Origin: Nitrobacter sp. NHB1
Lineage (GTDB): Bacteria; Pseudomonadota; Alphaproteobacteria; Rhizobiales; Xanthobacteraceae
NCBI RefSeq assembly: GCF_036964665.1
Contig: NZ_JBAMDA010000001.1
Coordinates: 2,456,001-2,520,000 of the forward strand
Length of the DNA: 64,000 nucleotides
Direction: 5' to 3'
The translations under genes were made by a program, and so were the position numbers. This document shows positions 29,083 through 37,838 of the stretch, one piece after another. The notes below the pieces were generated by a model, which did not search any database, was not told the origin of the DNA, and was given only the letters and a program-made list of their open reading frames with translations. The stretch's first letter is position 1. Each line of letters starts with the position of its first letter.

Positions 29083-30810
29083 ATGTTTTTCTTCAAAAAA
29101 TGGTCAATCGCAAAAGAAAATGCTGCGAAAACCGCAGCAATCAGCAAATCTCAGGCCGTAATCGAGTTCGGTCTTGACGGAACGGTCATCACCGCCAACG
29201 AGAATTTTCTCAACATCCTCGGTTACAGGCTGGCGGACGTTCAAGGCAAGCACCACAGCATGTTCGTGGAGGCCGACGAACGATCCAGCGCCGCATACCG
29301 CGACTTCTGGTCCAGGCTGAATCAGGGCGAGTCGCAATCGGCCGAGTACAAACGTATCGACAAGGACGGCGAGGAGGTCTGGGTTCAGGCTTCCTATCTT
29401 CCCGTGCTGGATGCGAGGGGGAAACCGACAAAAGTTATCGAGATCGCGTCCGATATCACCGCGAAAAAGATCGAGGCTCTGGACCATGCGGGTCAGGTTT
29501 CCGCTATGGACCGCACGCAGGCGGTGGTCGAATTCAACCTCGACGGCACGATTATTACCGCAAACAAAATCTTCCTCAACGCGTTGGGCTACGCCCTTGG
29601 CGAAGTGCAGGGGAAGCATGACCGCATGTTCGTGGAGCCCACGGAGCGAGCAGGTGCTGCCTATCGCGAATTCTGGGCCAGGCTGAATCAGGGACAGGCG
29701 CAGTCGGCTGAATGCAAGCGCATTGGTAAAGCCGGAAACGAGGTCTGGATTCAGGCGACCTACAACCCGATCGCAGACGAGAACGGCAAGCCCTTCAAGG
29801 TCGTCACGTTCGCGACTGACATAACCAGCCAGAAATTGAAGATGGCCAACCTGGAAAGCCAGATCACAGCCATCGGAAAGTCGCAGGCGGTCGTCGAATT
29901 CGGCATGGACGGAAAGGTCATTACTGCCAACGATAATTCCCTGAAAACGTTTGGTTACTCCCTCGCCAAGGAGATCCAGGGCAAGCACCACAGCATGTTC
30001 GTGGAGGCGGGCGAGCGAGGCAGCACCGCATACCGCGATTTCTGGGCCAAGCTCAATCGGGGCGAGTCGCAATCGGCCGAGTACAAGCGTATCGGCAAGG
30101 ACGGCAGGGAGATCTGGGTTCAGGCTTCCTATAATCCGATCCTGGACGCGAAGGGAAAACCGACGAAAGTTATCCAGCTCGCGACCGATATCACCGCCAG
30201 GAAGATCGAGGCTCTCGACAATGCAGGTCAGCTTGCCGCCATCGACCGCGCGCAGGCAGTGGCCGCATTCAACCTGGACGGCACGATCATTACCGCCAAC
30301 GACAAGTTCCTCAAGGAGATGGGCTACACCCTCGGCGAAGTGCGGGGCAAGCACGTTGGCATGTTCGTGGAGCCATCGGAGCGGGCAGGCGTTGCTGATC
30401 GCGATTTCTGGGCGCGCTTGAATCGCGGCGAGGCTCAATCGGCCGAATACAAGCGTATCGGCAAGGACGGCCGGGAAGTCTGGATCCAAGCCTCGTACAC
30501 CCCGATACTCGACCTCAAGGGCAAGCCGATCAAGGTTGTCGAATATGCCACGGTGATCGAATCGGTCGCGGCCGGTAGCGAAGAGGCGAGTCTTTCCATC
30601 CAGGAGACACCCGTGTCGTTGGCCAATCAGGCTGCTGATGACATAACCTCAGAGTCCGTCGGGCCGAGCTTGAGCATGAGGCGGCTGGAGGCGAACCGCA
30701 AGACCGCGAGCGCTGGTCCGTCTCTATTCTCCAATCTCCTGACGAATCTTCGGGACGGATTGAGCAACGCGATGGTGTCCTCGGCGAGGGCTGTGACCAA
30801 CTTTTTGTGA
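29083..30810 (+). CDS. Four tandem PAS-domain protein without output domain
   Basis: 575 residues from the ATG at 29083 (GGGAGGGG upstream). Four PAS domains of about 122 residues each occupy residues 15-500; each contains a variant of DGTVITAN, GKHHSMFVE, FWSRLNQGESQSAEYKRI and VWVQASY. Domains 1 and 3 resemble each other (SKSQAV, ERSSAAYRDFW), as do 2 and 4 (DRTQAV, ERAGAAYREFW), so a two-domain unit was duplicated. In many bacteria this PAS type precedes a methyl-accepting signalling domain. Here the chain instead ends in about 80 residues (SLSMRRLEANRKTASAGPSL and then an amphipathic SNLLTNLRDGLSNAMVSSAR) with no kinase, receptor or cyclase part. Function unknown; possibly a sensor scaffold. 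Starts cytoplasmic, no signal peptide. Confidence 0.85.
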   Translation: MFFFKKWSIAKENAAKTAAISKSQAVIEFGLDGTVITANENFLNILGYRLADVQGKHHSMFVEADERSSAAYRDFWSRLNQGESQSAEYKRIDKDGEEVWVQASYLPVLDARGKPTKVIEIASDITAKKIEALDHAGQVSAMDRTQAVVEFNLDGTIITANKIFLNALGYALGEVQGKHDRMFVEPTERAGAAYREFWARLNQGQAQSAECKRIGKAGNEVWIQATYNPIADENGKPFKVVTFATDITSQKLKMANLESQITAIGKSQAVVEFGMDGKVITANDNSLKTFGYSLAKEIQGKHHSMFVEAGERGSTAYRDFWAKLNRGESQSAEYKRIGKDGREIWVQASYNPILDAKGKPTKVIQLATDITARKIEALDNAGQLAAIDRAQAVAAFNLDGTIITANDKFLKEMGYTLGEVRGKHVGMFVEPSERAGVADRDFWARLNRGEAQSAEYKRIGKDGREVWIQASYTPILDLKGKPIKVVEYATVIESVAAGSEEASLSIQETPVSLANQAADDITSESVGPSLSMRRLEANRKTASAGPSLFSNLLTNLRDGLSNAMVSSARAVTNFL

Positions 30811-31065
30811 CGGCCGTCAGGCGGTGGCGGGAATGGAGGTCGGCCGGCTGGCGATGACCTCGATCCCGTCGCTGAATGTCACAACCGAGAACGAGTTTGG
30901 CGACTGGTCGTCTCTATCGAGCAGCCGCCAACTTTTCCCGCCTCGATCGGGCAAGCTGAATTTTGCCGCGATCGAGTGCGCTGAGAAACGACGTCCGTCG
31001 CGTGCGTCGTTGGTTTTGAATAAAAGGCGGATCAACGTCGGGCGACATCGTTTCCGGGGGCGGGC
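30811..31065. other. Gap before DUF2235 gene
   Basis: 255 bp without an assignable gene. Frames are open on both strands; the minus-strand frame reads protein-like near its end (SFSVVTFSDGIEVIASRPTS at about 30830-30890), so a decayed gene remnant is possible, but nothing identifies it. Confidence 0.3.
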
Positions 31066-33306
31066 ATGGGCCGGAAAATCGTTCTGCTGTCCGACGGCAC
31101 CGGAAACTCCGCCGCAAAAGTCTGGCGCACCAATGTCTGGCGCACGTTCGAAGCGATCGATCTTTCGGGGTCGGATCAGGTGGCGTTCTACGACGACGGG
31201 GTTGGCACCTCGTCGTTCAAGCCGCTCGCCATTCTCGGCGGCGCTTTCGGCTTCGGGCTGAAGCGCAACGTCATCGATATCTACAAGTTCGCCTGCCGCA
31301 ACTGGCGCGACGACAGCGACGAGTTGTTCGGCTTCGGCTTCAGCCGCGGCGGCTTCACCATCCGCGTGGTGATGGGACTGATCCTCAATCAGGGTCTTGT
31401 CGCCGCCGACAATGAGGCCGAGCTGTCGCGAAAGGCCAAGGCCGCCTATCGCCAGTATCGGCGCGAGCGTTTCCATACGTTCTGGCACATCGAGGACATC
31501 TTCCGCGGCCTCCGCGACCTGTTTCTGCGGAAAGGCTACGACAAGCGCGACAATCGCCAGGTGGACCATATCCGCTTCATCGGCGTGTGGGACACCGTCG
31601 CCGCCTACGGCCTGCCGCTCGACGAGATGACGCGCGGCGTCAGCAAATGGATCTGGCCGCTGGAACTACCCAACCACACGCTCGACCGCACGCGCGTCAG
31701 GCGCGCCTGTCAGGCGCTGTCGCTCGACGAGCCGCGCACCACTTTCCATCCCGAATTGTGGGATGAGCGCGGCGCGCCGCCGCTCGCCCCGCGCGACGAC
31801 GGCAACCGCCATCTCGCGGACGAGCAGATCAGCCAGGTGTGGTTCGCCGGCGTGCATTCCAATGTCGGCGGCGGCTATCCGGACGATGCGCTGGCCTTCA
31901 TCCCGCTGGTCTGGATGCTGAGGCAGGCGGAGGCCTGCGGTCTGCGCCTCAAGTCGGATCGGGCGACGCCGCCGGCCGATCCCGATCCGCTCAAGAACGC
32001 CATCTCGATGTGCGACAAGGACGGCCGGCTCTACGATCCGCGCAAGGGGCTCGGCAGTTACTATCGCTACGGCCCGCGCAAACTGGCCGAACTTTGCAAC
32101 TTTCGCTTCTCCAGGAACGACGAAGTCGTCGTCACGCGGCCGAAGGTGCATGTCAGCGCGTTCAAGCGCATCGCCAGCCGCTCGCAAGACTATGCGCCGG
32201 TCGGGCTGCCGAAGATTTATGACGTCGCGACCGACGACGGGCTGGTGTTGACGCCGGATCAATACGGCTTCGAAAGCAGCGCCAAGGCGCTCGCTCGCTC
32301 CGAGACGCAGGAGTACGTCTGGAACACGATCTGGAAACGGCGGCTGGTCTATTTCGCCACCGTCGGCGCCACCGCGTGGCTGTTGCTTTATCCGCTGGCG
32401 CGCTCGCTGCCGGCGGCGGACGAATACACCAGCCCGATCCGCTGGGTGTCGGACATCATCCGCGTTGTCGGCGGGTTTCTTCCGGGTTTCGCGCAAACCT
32501 GGATCAACGCCTATGCGCGCAGCCCGGGCCAGTTTCTCGCGCTGCTCGCACTCGCGGGTGGTTTGACGTTCTGGGGGACGCGGCTCGCGACCCGCATCTC
32601 GGATTCGATGAATGCGATCTGGCAACGCTTGCCGACGGCGCCGACAGGCCTGCCGACCAACTGGATCTACCGGCTGCGCGCGAGCGGGCCCTATATCTGG
32701 TTTCACCGGCAGTTGAAGCGCCGCTGGGCGCCGACGTTCTTCGCAGGCTTGTTCGTTTATCTCGGCGTCACCCTCGGTAGCCATCTTATCTACAACGTGC
32801 AGGACGTCGCCGGCTTCACATGCGATGAAAGCCCGAAGATGCATGGGCTCGCGCGCGGCGAGCAGGCGACGTTCGATTTCAAAACGTCGCAGCCCTGCGC
32901 CGGCACCGGCATCGCGGTGGACGGTTTCGGCGCGCGCTATCTGGTCAAGGTCGAGACCACGCAGCCGTTCCGCGACGGAGATATCCCCTCGCCGCTAGGC
33001 GGATTCTACACCACCGACGCGCCGCGCTGGTCGCAACGCTTATGGCTGATGCTCGGCGTGCCGTTGCGCCGCGAACTGACGCGGCCGTGGTTCCGCCTGG
33101 TGCTGCGCTACGGCACGACCGGCGGCGAGGAGGTCTTTCTCGATCCCGATCCGGAGGACGGCAAGGTCGAGACGGTGATCCGGCCGACGCGCAGCGGCGA
33201 ACTTTTCATCTTCGTCAACGATGCGGTGCTGGGCATTCCCGGACTCTATGATGCGTTTTATCGCAACAATGAAGGCTCCGCCAAACTGGTCGTGACGCGC
33301 AAGTGA
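31066..33306 (+). CDS. DUF2235 alpha/beta-hydrolase with membrane segments
   Basis: 746 residues. The N-terminal part (residues 1-400) is a DUF2235 domain: it opens KIVLLSDGTGNSAAKVWRTN and has the nucleophile elbow GFGFSRGGF (G-F-S-R-G, S93) and the acid/base region GVHSNVGGGYPDD. This is the catalytic fold of type VI Tle1-like phospholipases, but no secretion genes are nearby. Three hydrophobic segments follow (about residues 425-445, 477-500, 555-575). A C-terminal extracytoplasmic beta domain then has two cysteines and ends NDAVLGIPGLYDAFYRNNEG, a pattern reminiscent of the PA-IL lectin end. Substrate unknown; I infer a membrane-tethered lipase or esterase. Confidence 0.85.
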   Translation: MGRKIVLLSDGTGNSAAKVWRTNVWRTFEAIDLSGSDQVAFYDDGVGTSSFKPLAILGGAFGFGLKRNVIDIYKFACRNWRDDSDELFGFGFSRGGFTIRVVMGLILNQGLVAADNEAELSRKAKAAYRQYRRERFHTFWHIEDIFRGLRDLFLRKGYDKRDNRQVDHIRFIGVWDTVAAYGLPLDEMTRGVSKWIWPLELPNHTLDRTRVRRACQALSLDEPRTTFHPELWDERGAPPLAPRDDGNRHLADEQISQVWFAGVHSNVGGGYPDDALAFIPLVWMLRQAEACGLRLKSDRATPPADPDPLKNAISMCDKDGRLYDPRKGLGSYYRYGPRKLAELCNFRFSRNDEVVVTRPKVHVSAFKRIASRSQDYAPVGLPKIYDVATDDGLVLTPDQYGFESSAKALARSETQEYVWNTIWKRRLVYFATVGATAWLLLYPLARSLPAADEYTSPIRWVSDIIRVVGGFLPGFAQTWINAYARSPGQFLALLALAGGLTFWGTRLATRISDSMNAIWQRLPTAPTGLPTNWIYRLRASGPYIWFHRQLKRRWAPTFFAGLFVYLGVTLGSHLIYNVQDVAGFTCDESPKMHGLARGEQATFDFKTSQPCAGTGIAVDGFGARYLVKVETTQPFRDGDIPSPLGGFYTTDAPRWSQRLWLMLGVPLRRELTRPWFRLVLRYGTTGGEEVFLDPDPEDGKVETVIRPTRSGELFIFVNDAVLGIPGLYDAFYRNNEGSAKLVVTRK

Positions 33307-33367
33307 AATGGTTAGTTTCCGGGGCCCGGAACGACTGCAAGTCCGGGGATGCGCTTCGGCGGTTGGT

Positions 33368-34141
33368 CTAAAACTCCGCCACCGCCGCCAGGATGCGCGC
33401 GATGTCCTGCGGACGCGACAGCCGATGATCGCCGTCCCGGATCATGGTCAGCACCACGTCGTCGCTCGGCAACCGCTCGGTCAGCGCGAAGGCGTGCCGC
33501 CACGGTACGTCCAGGTCCTGCGCGCCCTGCAGGATGCGCACCGGGCAGCCGGTCGAGATGCTGCCGCCGAGCAGCAGGTGATTGCGGCCGTCCTCGATCA
33601 GGTTGCGGGTGATCGGGTAGGGGTCGCCGTAGTCCGAGGGCCGCAGCCACATGCCCTCGGTCTCGATGGCGCGCCTGATCTCCGGCGAGAAGTTTTTCCA
33701 CATCAGCTCCTCGGTGAAGTCGGGCGCCGGTGCGATCAGAACGAGACCCGCCAGCGGCGCCCGCGGGGCTTCGCGTCTGGCGAGCGCACGCGCCAGCAAC
33801 AGCGCGATCCAGCCGCCCATCGACGAGCCGATCACGACCTGTGGGCCCTCGCAAAAGGCATCGAACACCGCGAGGCTTTCCTCGAGCCAGCGGCCGATGG
33901 TGCCGTCGATGAATTGGCCGCCGCTTATCCCGTGGCCGGAGTAATCCAACCGCACGCAGGCGCGGCCGCGTTCGGCCGCCCACGCATCGAGCGCGAGCGC
34001 CTTGGTGCCCGCCATGTCGGACCTGAAACCGCCGAGCCAGAACAGGCCGGGGAAGCTGCCGGCCCGCGCACGCACGGCGATCCGGCGCATCGCGTTCCCG
34101 CTGCCGACCTCGATGAATTGCGCTGCCGTTCCGTTCGTCAT
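33368..34141 (-). CDS. Alpha/beta-hydrolase (ABHD10-like)
   Basis: 257 residues from the ATG at 34141. The alpha/beta-hydrolase core shows FWLGGFRSDMAGTKA (oxyanion region), CVRLDYSGHGISGG, the nucleophile elbow VVIGSSMGGWIALLLA, an acid residue in ILQGAQDLDVPW, and the catalytic histidine in IRDGDHRLSRPQDI. The layout fits the ABHD10/palmitoyl-protein thioesterase-like group, but the substrate is not known. Convergent to DUF2235 and divergent from infC. Confidence 0.88.
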   Translation of the reverse strand: MTNGTAAQFIEVGSGNAMRRIAVRARAGSFPGLFWLGGFRSDMAGTKALALDAWAAERGRACVRLDYSGHGISGGQFIDGTIGRWLEESLAVFDAFCEGPQVVIGSSMGGWIALLLARALARREAPRAPLAGLVLIAPAPDFTEELMWKNFSPEIRRAIETEGMWLRPSDYGDPYPITRNLIEDGRNHLLLGGSISTGCPVRILQGAQDLDVPWRHAFALTERLPSDDVVLTMIRDGDHRLSRPQDIARILAAVAEF

Positions 34142-34365
34142 GCCGCCCGTCCCGTTTTGCGTTGTATCTCGCGGCCAGCCGCTAGCCGTCAATGAATGTT
34201 GGCGAAAGCACGGAACAAGTAGCGGATTCTGGGGTTTGAGTTGATCGGCGTGACCAAATTACCTCGCATCTGACCGTTTTGCCCGCGCGGTGCATTCCGC
34301 CGCTTGCCCACAGGCGCTTATTCCTTCTAAATAGGCGCTTCTTTCACAACATTGGAGATCCACCC

Positions 34366-34905
34366 ATTCGCCGTCCCAATAGAGCGCCAATGCCCGTCGC
34401 GAAAGACGGGCCGCGCACCAACGATGAAATCCGCAATGCCCAGGTTCAACTGATCGACCAGGAAGGCATCAACCAAGGGACCGTGGAAACGATCTCTGCG
34501 ATCAAGATGGCCATGGATGCCGGTATGGATCTGGTCGAGATCGCTCCGAACAGCAGCCCTCCCGTCTGCAAGATCATGGACTACGGGAAATACAAGTTTC
34601 AGGCCCAGAAGAAAGCCGCGGAAGCCCGCAAACGCCAGAAGATCGTCGAGATCAAGGAGATCAAGCTCCGTCCGATGATCGACGATCACGATTACAACGT
34701 GAAGATGAAGGCGATGCAGCGGTTCTTCGAGGAGGGTGACAAGGTCAAGATCACCCTGCGCTATCGCGGCCGCGAGATGGCTCACCAGGAGATCGGCACC
34801 AAGCTGCTCGACAAGGTGAAGACCGACGTTGCCGCCTACGCCAAGGTCGAGCAGGACGCCAGGTTCGAGGGCCGCCAGGTTGTCATGGTGCTGGCCCCGC
34901 GCTGA
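34366..34905 (+). CDS. infC: Translation initiation factor IF-3 with AUU start
   Basis: IF-3 prevents premature 30S-50S joining and checks the initiator tRNA. I place the start at the ATT at 34366: it has GGAG 8 bases upstream, yields the family N-terminus ([20 protein letters not shown]) and the usual 179 residues; the longer open frame upstream begins with an unlike sequence. AUU starts on infC are the classic self-limiting control in other bacteria. Body: [53 protein letters not shown]. rpmI and rplT follow, separated by repeats and an intrinsic terminator. Confidence 0.95.
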   Translation: MRRPNRAPMPVAKDGPRTNDEIRNAQVQLIDQEGINQGTVETISAIKMAMDAGMDLVEIAPNSSPPVCKIMDYGKYKFQAQKKAAEARKRQKIVEIKEIKLRPMIDDHDYNVKMKAMQRFFEEGDKVKITLRYRGREMAHQEIGTKLLDKVKTDVAAYAKVEQDARFEGRQVVMVLAPR

Positions 34906-34971
34906 GCGTGGCGGCCTTCCAGTCATAGTGTGTCATTGCAGGACGTGATCCGGCAATCCGTCTCAAAAATT

Positions 34972-35126
34972 GATGGATGCGCGGGTCAAGCCCGCGCATG
35001 ACGGAATGTTCGTCGTCCCCGCGAAGGCGGGGACCCATAACCCCGGCGATCGATGGCGGCAAAGATACGCCGCCCCGATTCCATCGCGAGTCCGCCCCGT
35101 ATGGGTCCCTGCTTTCGCAGGGACGA
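34972..35126. repeat. Cluster of palindromic repeats between infC and rpmI
   Basis: Three hairpins are visible: GCGCGGGTCAAGCCCGCGC at 34979, GTCCCCGCGAAGGCGGGGAC at 35015-35034, and GTCCCTGCTTTCGCAGGGAC at 35105-35124. The last two are inverted relatives (GTCGTCCCCGCG...ACCCAT against ATGGGTCCCTGC...GACGAC) 70 bp apart. Similar palindromes are, from memory, dispersed in Bradyrhizobium-like genomes. No open frame of significance. Confidence 0.65.
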
Positions 35127-35326
35127 CTCGCGGAAGCGGTTTGCGAGATCGCTCCGCGCCCGGGATACGCCCGTTCGCCGTTGCTAATCCGGCCATCCTC
35201 TGCCATAAGCCCATTTTCGCCGCCCGGCTGATTTAGGGCTGCCGTGGCGACGACCGTGCCGGCGACTTTCATATCAGAAAGTAGTCGAGCATTTTCAACG
35301 CTCTAGCGAGCATTTCGCCGCAAAAA

Positions 35327-35349
35327 GCGCCCCTCGGGGCGCATTTTTT
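35327..35349 (+). terminator. Intrinsic terminator / attenuator in rpmI leader
   Basis: GCGCCC-CTCG-GGGCGC stem-loop followed by A and six T residues (35344-35349), ending 20 bp before the rpmI start. As it lies in front of a ribosomal protein gene on the same strand, it either ends infC transcription or acts as an attenuator for rpmI-rplT. Confidence 0.7.
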
Positions 35350-35369
35350 CGTGGCAACAGGAGAGCCAA

Positions 35370-35570
35370 ATGCCCAAGCTGAAGACCAAATCGGGCGCTA
35401 AAAAGCGCTTCAAGGTGACCGGGACCGGCAAGGTGGTGTCCGCCCACGCCGGTAAGCGACATGGCATGATCAAGCGGACCAAGAAGCAGATTCGTCAGCT
35501 TCGCGGAACCCGCATCCTGTTCAAGACCGACGGCGATAACATCAAGAAGTACTTCTTGCCGAACGCCTGA
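35370..35570 (+). CDS. rpmI: 50S ribosomal protein L35
   Basis: 66 residues, full length, basic: [20 protein letters not shown] opens it and [17 protein letters not shown] follows, all typical of L35. The ribosome site AGGAG lies 8 bases upstream of the ATG. It is transcribed with rplT, which begins 77 bp downstream. Confidence 0.97.
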
Positions 35571-35646
35571 CGGCCGAACGCCATCATTGCCACCCAGCCG
35601 CGCCCGCGCGGCTCAAAATTCCCCAGTCATTTGAAGGAGATCGGTC

Positions 35647-36006
35647 ATGGCTCGCGTCAAGCGCGGTGTGACGGCTCATGCCAAGCACAAAAAAGTCTAC
35701 AAGATCACCAAGGGCTTTTCCGGTCGCCGGAAGAACACCATTCGCGCCGCCAAGGCGGCCGCCGACAAGGCCGGCCAGTACGCCTTCCGCGACCGCAAGC
35801 GCAAGAAGCGCACCTTCCGCGCGCTGTGGATCCAGCGTCTCAACGCCGCGGTGCGGCCGTTCGGCATGACCTACAGCGTGTTCATCAACGGGCTGTCGAA
35901 GTCGGGCATCACCGTCGACCGCAAGGTGCTGTCGGACCTCGCCATCAACGAGCCCGCCGCGTTCCAGGCGATCGCCGAGAAGGCCAAGGCCGCGCTCGCG
36001 GCCTGA
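35647..36006 (+). CDS. rplT: 50S ribosomal protein L20
   Basis: 119 residues with the L20 signature [20 protein letters not shown] and [20 protein letters not shown]. It binds 23S rRNA early in assembly and in several bacteria represses its own operon. AAGGAGATCGGTC precedes the ATG. rpmI is upstream and pheS follows after a repeat. Confidence 0.97.
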   Translation: MARVKRGVTAHAKHKKVYKITKGFSGRRKNTIRAAKAAADKAGQYAFRDRKRKKRTFRALWIQRLNAAVRPFGMTYSVFINGLSKSGITVDRKVLSDLAINEPAAFQAIAEKAKAALAA

Positions 36007-36072
36007 TCGTTTATTACCCTCTCCTGGAGGGAGGGTCGGCGCCGCATGACGCCGCGTTGGCTTCAACAGTGG

Positions 36073-36146
36073 CGTCATCGCCGGGCTTGACCCGGCGATC
36101 CATCGCTCTTCACAAGATGGATGCCCGGATCAGGTCCGGGCATGAC
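36073..36146. repeat. Palindromic repeat pair upstream of pheS
   Basis: Two hairpins, ATCGCCGGGCTTGACCCGGC beginning at 36077 and ATGCCCGGATCAGGTCCGGG beginning at 36121, in an inverted arrangement (GTCAT...GATCCAT and ATGGAT...CATGAC). The upstream part of the open pheS frame passes through this element, so the pheS start must be downstream of it. Confidence 0.65.
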
Positions 36147-36168
36147 GCTGTGCAAGTGGTGGTCGCCC

Positions 36169-37266
36169 ATGTCCGATTCCGAAAAGTCCAATCTCGATTC
36201 TCTCCAATCCCAAATCCTCGCCGACATCGCGAGCGCCGCCGACGAGGCCGTGCTGGAGACGGTGCGCGTCGCTTCGCTCGGCAAGAAGGGCTCGATCTCG
36301 GCGCTGCTCTCAACGCTTGGCAAGATGTCGCCCGACGAGCGCAAGACGCAAGGCGCGGCGATCAACCTCGCCAAGGACGCGGTGACGCAGGCACTGATCG
36401 CGCGCCGCGAGGTGCTGAAAGCTGTCGCGCTCGATGCGCGCCTCGCCTCGGAAACCATCGACGTCACGCTGCCCTTGCGCGAGACCCCTGCGGAAGCCGG
36501 CCGCATCCATCCGCTGAGCCAAGTATGGGATGAGGTCACCACGATCTTCGCCGACATGGGATTTGCGGTCGCCGAAGGCCCCGATATCGAGACCGACGAC
36601 TACAATTTCACCCGGCTGAATTTTCCGGAAGGCCATCCGGCGCGCGAAATGCACGACACCTTCTACTTCAACCCGAAGGACGATGGTTCGCGCCTGTTGT
36701 TGAGAACGCACACCTCGCCGGTGCAGGTGCGCACCATGCTGAGTCAAAAGCCGCCGATTCGCGTCATCTGCCCCGGCCGCACCTATCGCAGCGACAGCGA
36801 CCAGACCCACACGCCGATGTTCCATCAGGTCGAGGGGCTGGTGATCGACAAGTCGTCGCATCTCGGCCACCTCAAATGGATCCTGCACGAGTTCTGCAAG
36901 GCGTTCTTCGAGGTCGACAATGTCAACATGCGCTTCCGCCCGTCGTTCTTTCCGTTCACCGAGCCGTCGTTGGAAGTCGATATCCAGTGCCGCCGCGACA
37001 GAGGCGAGATTCGCTTCGGCGAAGGCGAGGACTGGCTGGAGATTCTCGGCTGCGGCATGGTGCATCCGAACGTGCTGAAACTGTGCGGTCTCGATCCCGA
37101 GGTCTACCAAGGCTTTGCCTGGGGCATGGGCATCGACCGCATCGCCATGCTGAAATACGGCATCGCCGACCTGCGGCAGTTGTTCGAAGGCGACGTGCGC
37201 TGGCTCAATCACTACGGCTTCAAGCCGCTCGAGGTGCCGACGCTGGCGGGGGGATTGAGTTTGTGA
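36169..37266 (+). CDS. pheS: Phenylalanyl-tRNA synthetase alpha subunit
   Basis: Catalytic alpha subunit, 365 residues from the ATG at 36169; the ATG at 36121 lies inside a repeat. N-terminal coiled-coil region, then class II motifs: motif 1 [22 protein letters not shown], motif 2 [15 protein letters not shown] with [21 protein letters not shown], and motif 3 [18 protein letters not shown]. It forms the alpha2-beta2 enzyme with PheT, whose gene is separated from it by a repeat-bracketed DUF559 gene rather than adjoining directly. Confidence 0.97.
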   Translation: MSDSEKSNLDSLQSQILADIASAADEAVLETVRVASLGKKGSISALLSTLGKMSPDERKTQGAAINLAKDAVTQALIARREVLKAVALDARLASETIDVTLPLRETPAEAGRIHPLSQVWDEVTTIFADMGFAVAEGPDIETDDYNFTRLNFPEGHPAREMHDTFYFNPKDDGSRLLLRTHTSPVQVRTMLSQKPPIRVICPGRTYRSDSDQTHTPMFHQVEGLVIDKSSHLGHLKWILHEFCKAFFEVDNVNMRFRPSFFPFTEPSLEVDIQCRRDRGEIRFGEGEDWLEILGCGMVHPNVLKLCGLDPEVYQGFAWGMGIDRIAMLKYGIADLRQLFEGDVRWLNHYGFKPLEVPTLAGGLSL

Positions 37267-37302
37267 TTGCTGTTTGCACCTGCGGTAGGTCGCGCTTGCT
37301 TT

Positions 37303-37344
37303 CTGTTCCCTCCCCCCTTGTGGGGGAGGGTCAGGGAGGGGGGT
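37303..37344. repeat. Left arm of 42-bp inverted repeat around DUF559
   Basis: Starts CTGTTCCCTCCCCCCTTGTG and ends GTCAGGGAGGGGGGT. It is the exact reverse complement of 37724-37765 (42 of 42 bases by eye). It begins 37 bp after the pheS stop and ends 8 bp before the DUF559 start codon. Confidence 0.95.
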
Positions 37345-37352
37345 GAGCGCGA

Positions 37353-37838
37353 ATGCCTCACGCGTCAGTCAACAAGCAGCAGCGCAGTCGCGCAAAACAA
37401 TTGCGTCAGACGATGACGCCTGCCGAGACCTTGTTGTGGCGTTACATCAAGGCACATCGAATCGAAGGATTAGGCTTTCGTAGACAAGTCGTGTTCCAAA
37501 GCTACATTGCCGATTTCGCTTGTCTGGCAGCAAAGCTAGTCGTCGAACTCGACGGTGAATCTCATAATTTTGCGGATCAGCAAGAGGCTGACCGGATTCG
37601 CGACGCATTCTTTGCATCCGAAGGCTTTCAAGTTCTGCGTTTCACCAACGGTGAGGTGATGTCGAGTCTGGAAGGCGTAGTCGAGGTAATTCGGCAAACG
37701 GCAGCCTCCCGCATGGGCGGCTTACCCCCCTCCCTGACCCTCCCCCACAAGGGGGGAGGGAACAGCAAGGCGTCCGTCTCCGAAAATATCCAACCTTCCG
37801 AAATCGCCGCTTCATTAGTTCGAGGTTCACAGCCATGA
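37353..37838 (+). CDS. DUF559 (Vsr-like) endonuclease inserted between pheS and pheT
   Basis: 161 residues. The DUF559 domain (residues 10-117) has a PD-(D/E)XK nuclease core as in very-short-patch repair enzymes: [36 protein letters not shown] (D54), [10 protein letters not shown] (E65, D67), and the closing [17 protein letters not shown]. All likely catalytic residues are present. The normal domain ends near VIRQTAAS; the last 40 or so residues are read through the right arm of the inverted repeat and the old pheT leader, ending in an ATGA overlap with pheT. Function unknown for the family; it looks like an insert carried by the repeats. Confidence 0.88.
   Translation: MPHASVNKQQRSRAKQLRQTMTPAETLLWRYIKAHRIEGLGFRRQVVFQSYIADFACLAAKLVVELDGESHNFADQQEADRIRDAFFASEGFQVLRFTNGEVMSSLEGVVEVIRQTAASRMGGLPPSLTLPHKGGGNSKASVSENIQPSEIAASLVRGSQP
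37724..37765. repeat. Right arm of 42-bp inverted repeat around DUF559
   Basis: Starts ACCCCCCTCCCTGACCCTCC and ends GGGAACAG; perfect inverse of 37303-37344. It is within the 3' part of the DUF559 reading frame (residues about 124-138) and lies 70 bp before the pheT start. Confidence 0.95.

Noticed and set aside
30817-31569. Minus-strand frame reaching into DUF2235
   Set aside because: Protein-like only for its last 30 residues; most of it is antisense to DUF2235. A gene remnant is possible but not supportable.
31066-33306. Type VI secretion effector
   Set aside because: The DUF2235 domain also occurs in effectors, but no VgrG, Hcp, PAAR or immunity gene is near, and the protein has its own membrane segments.
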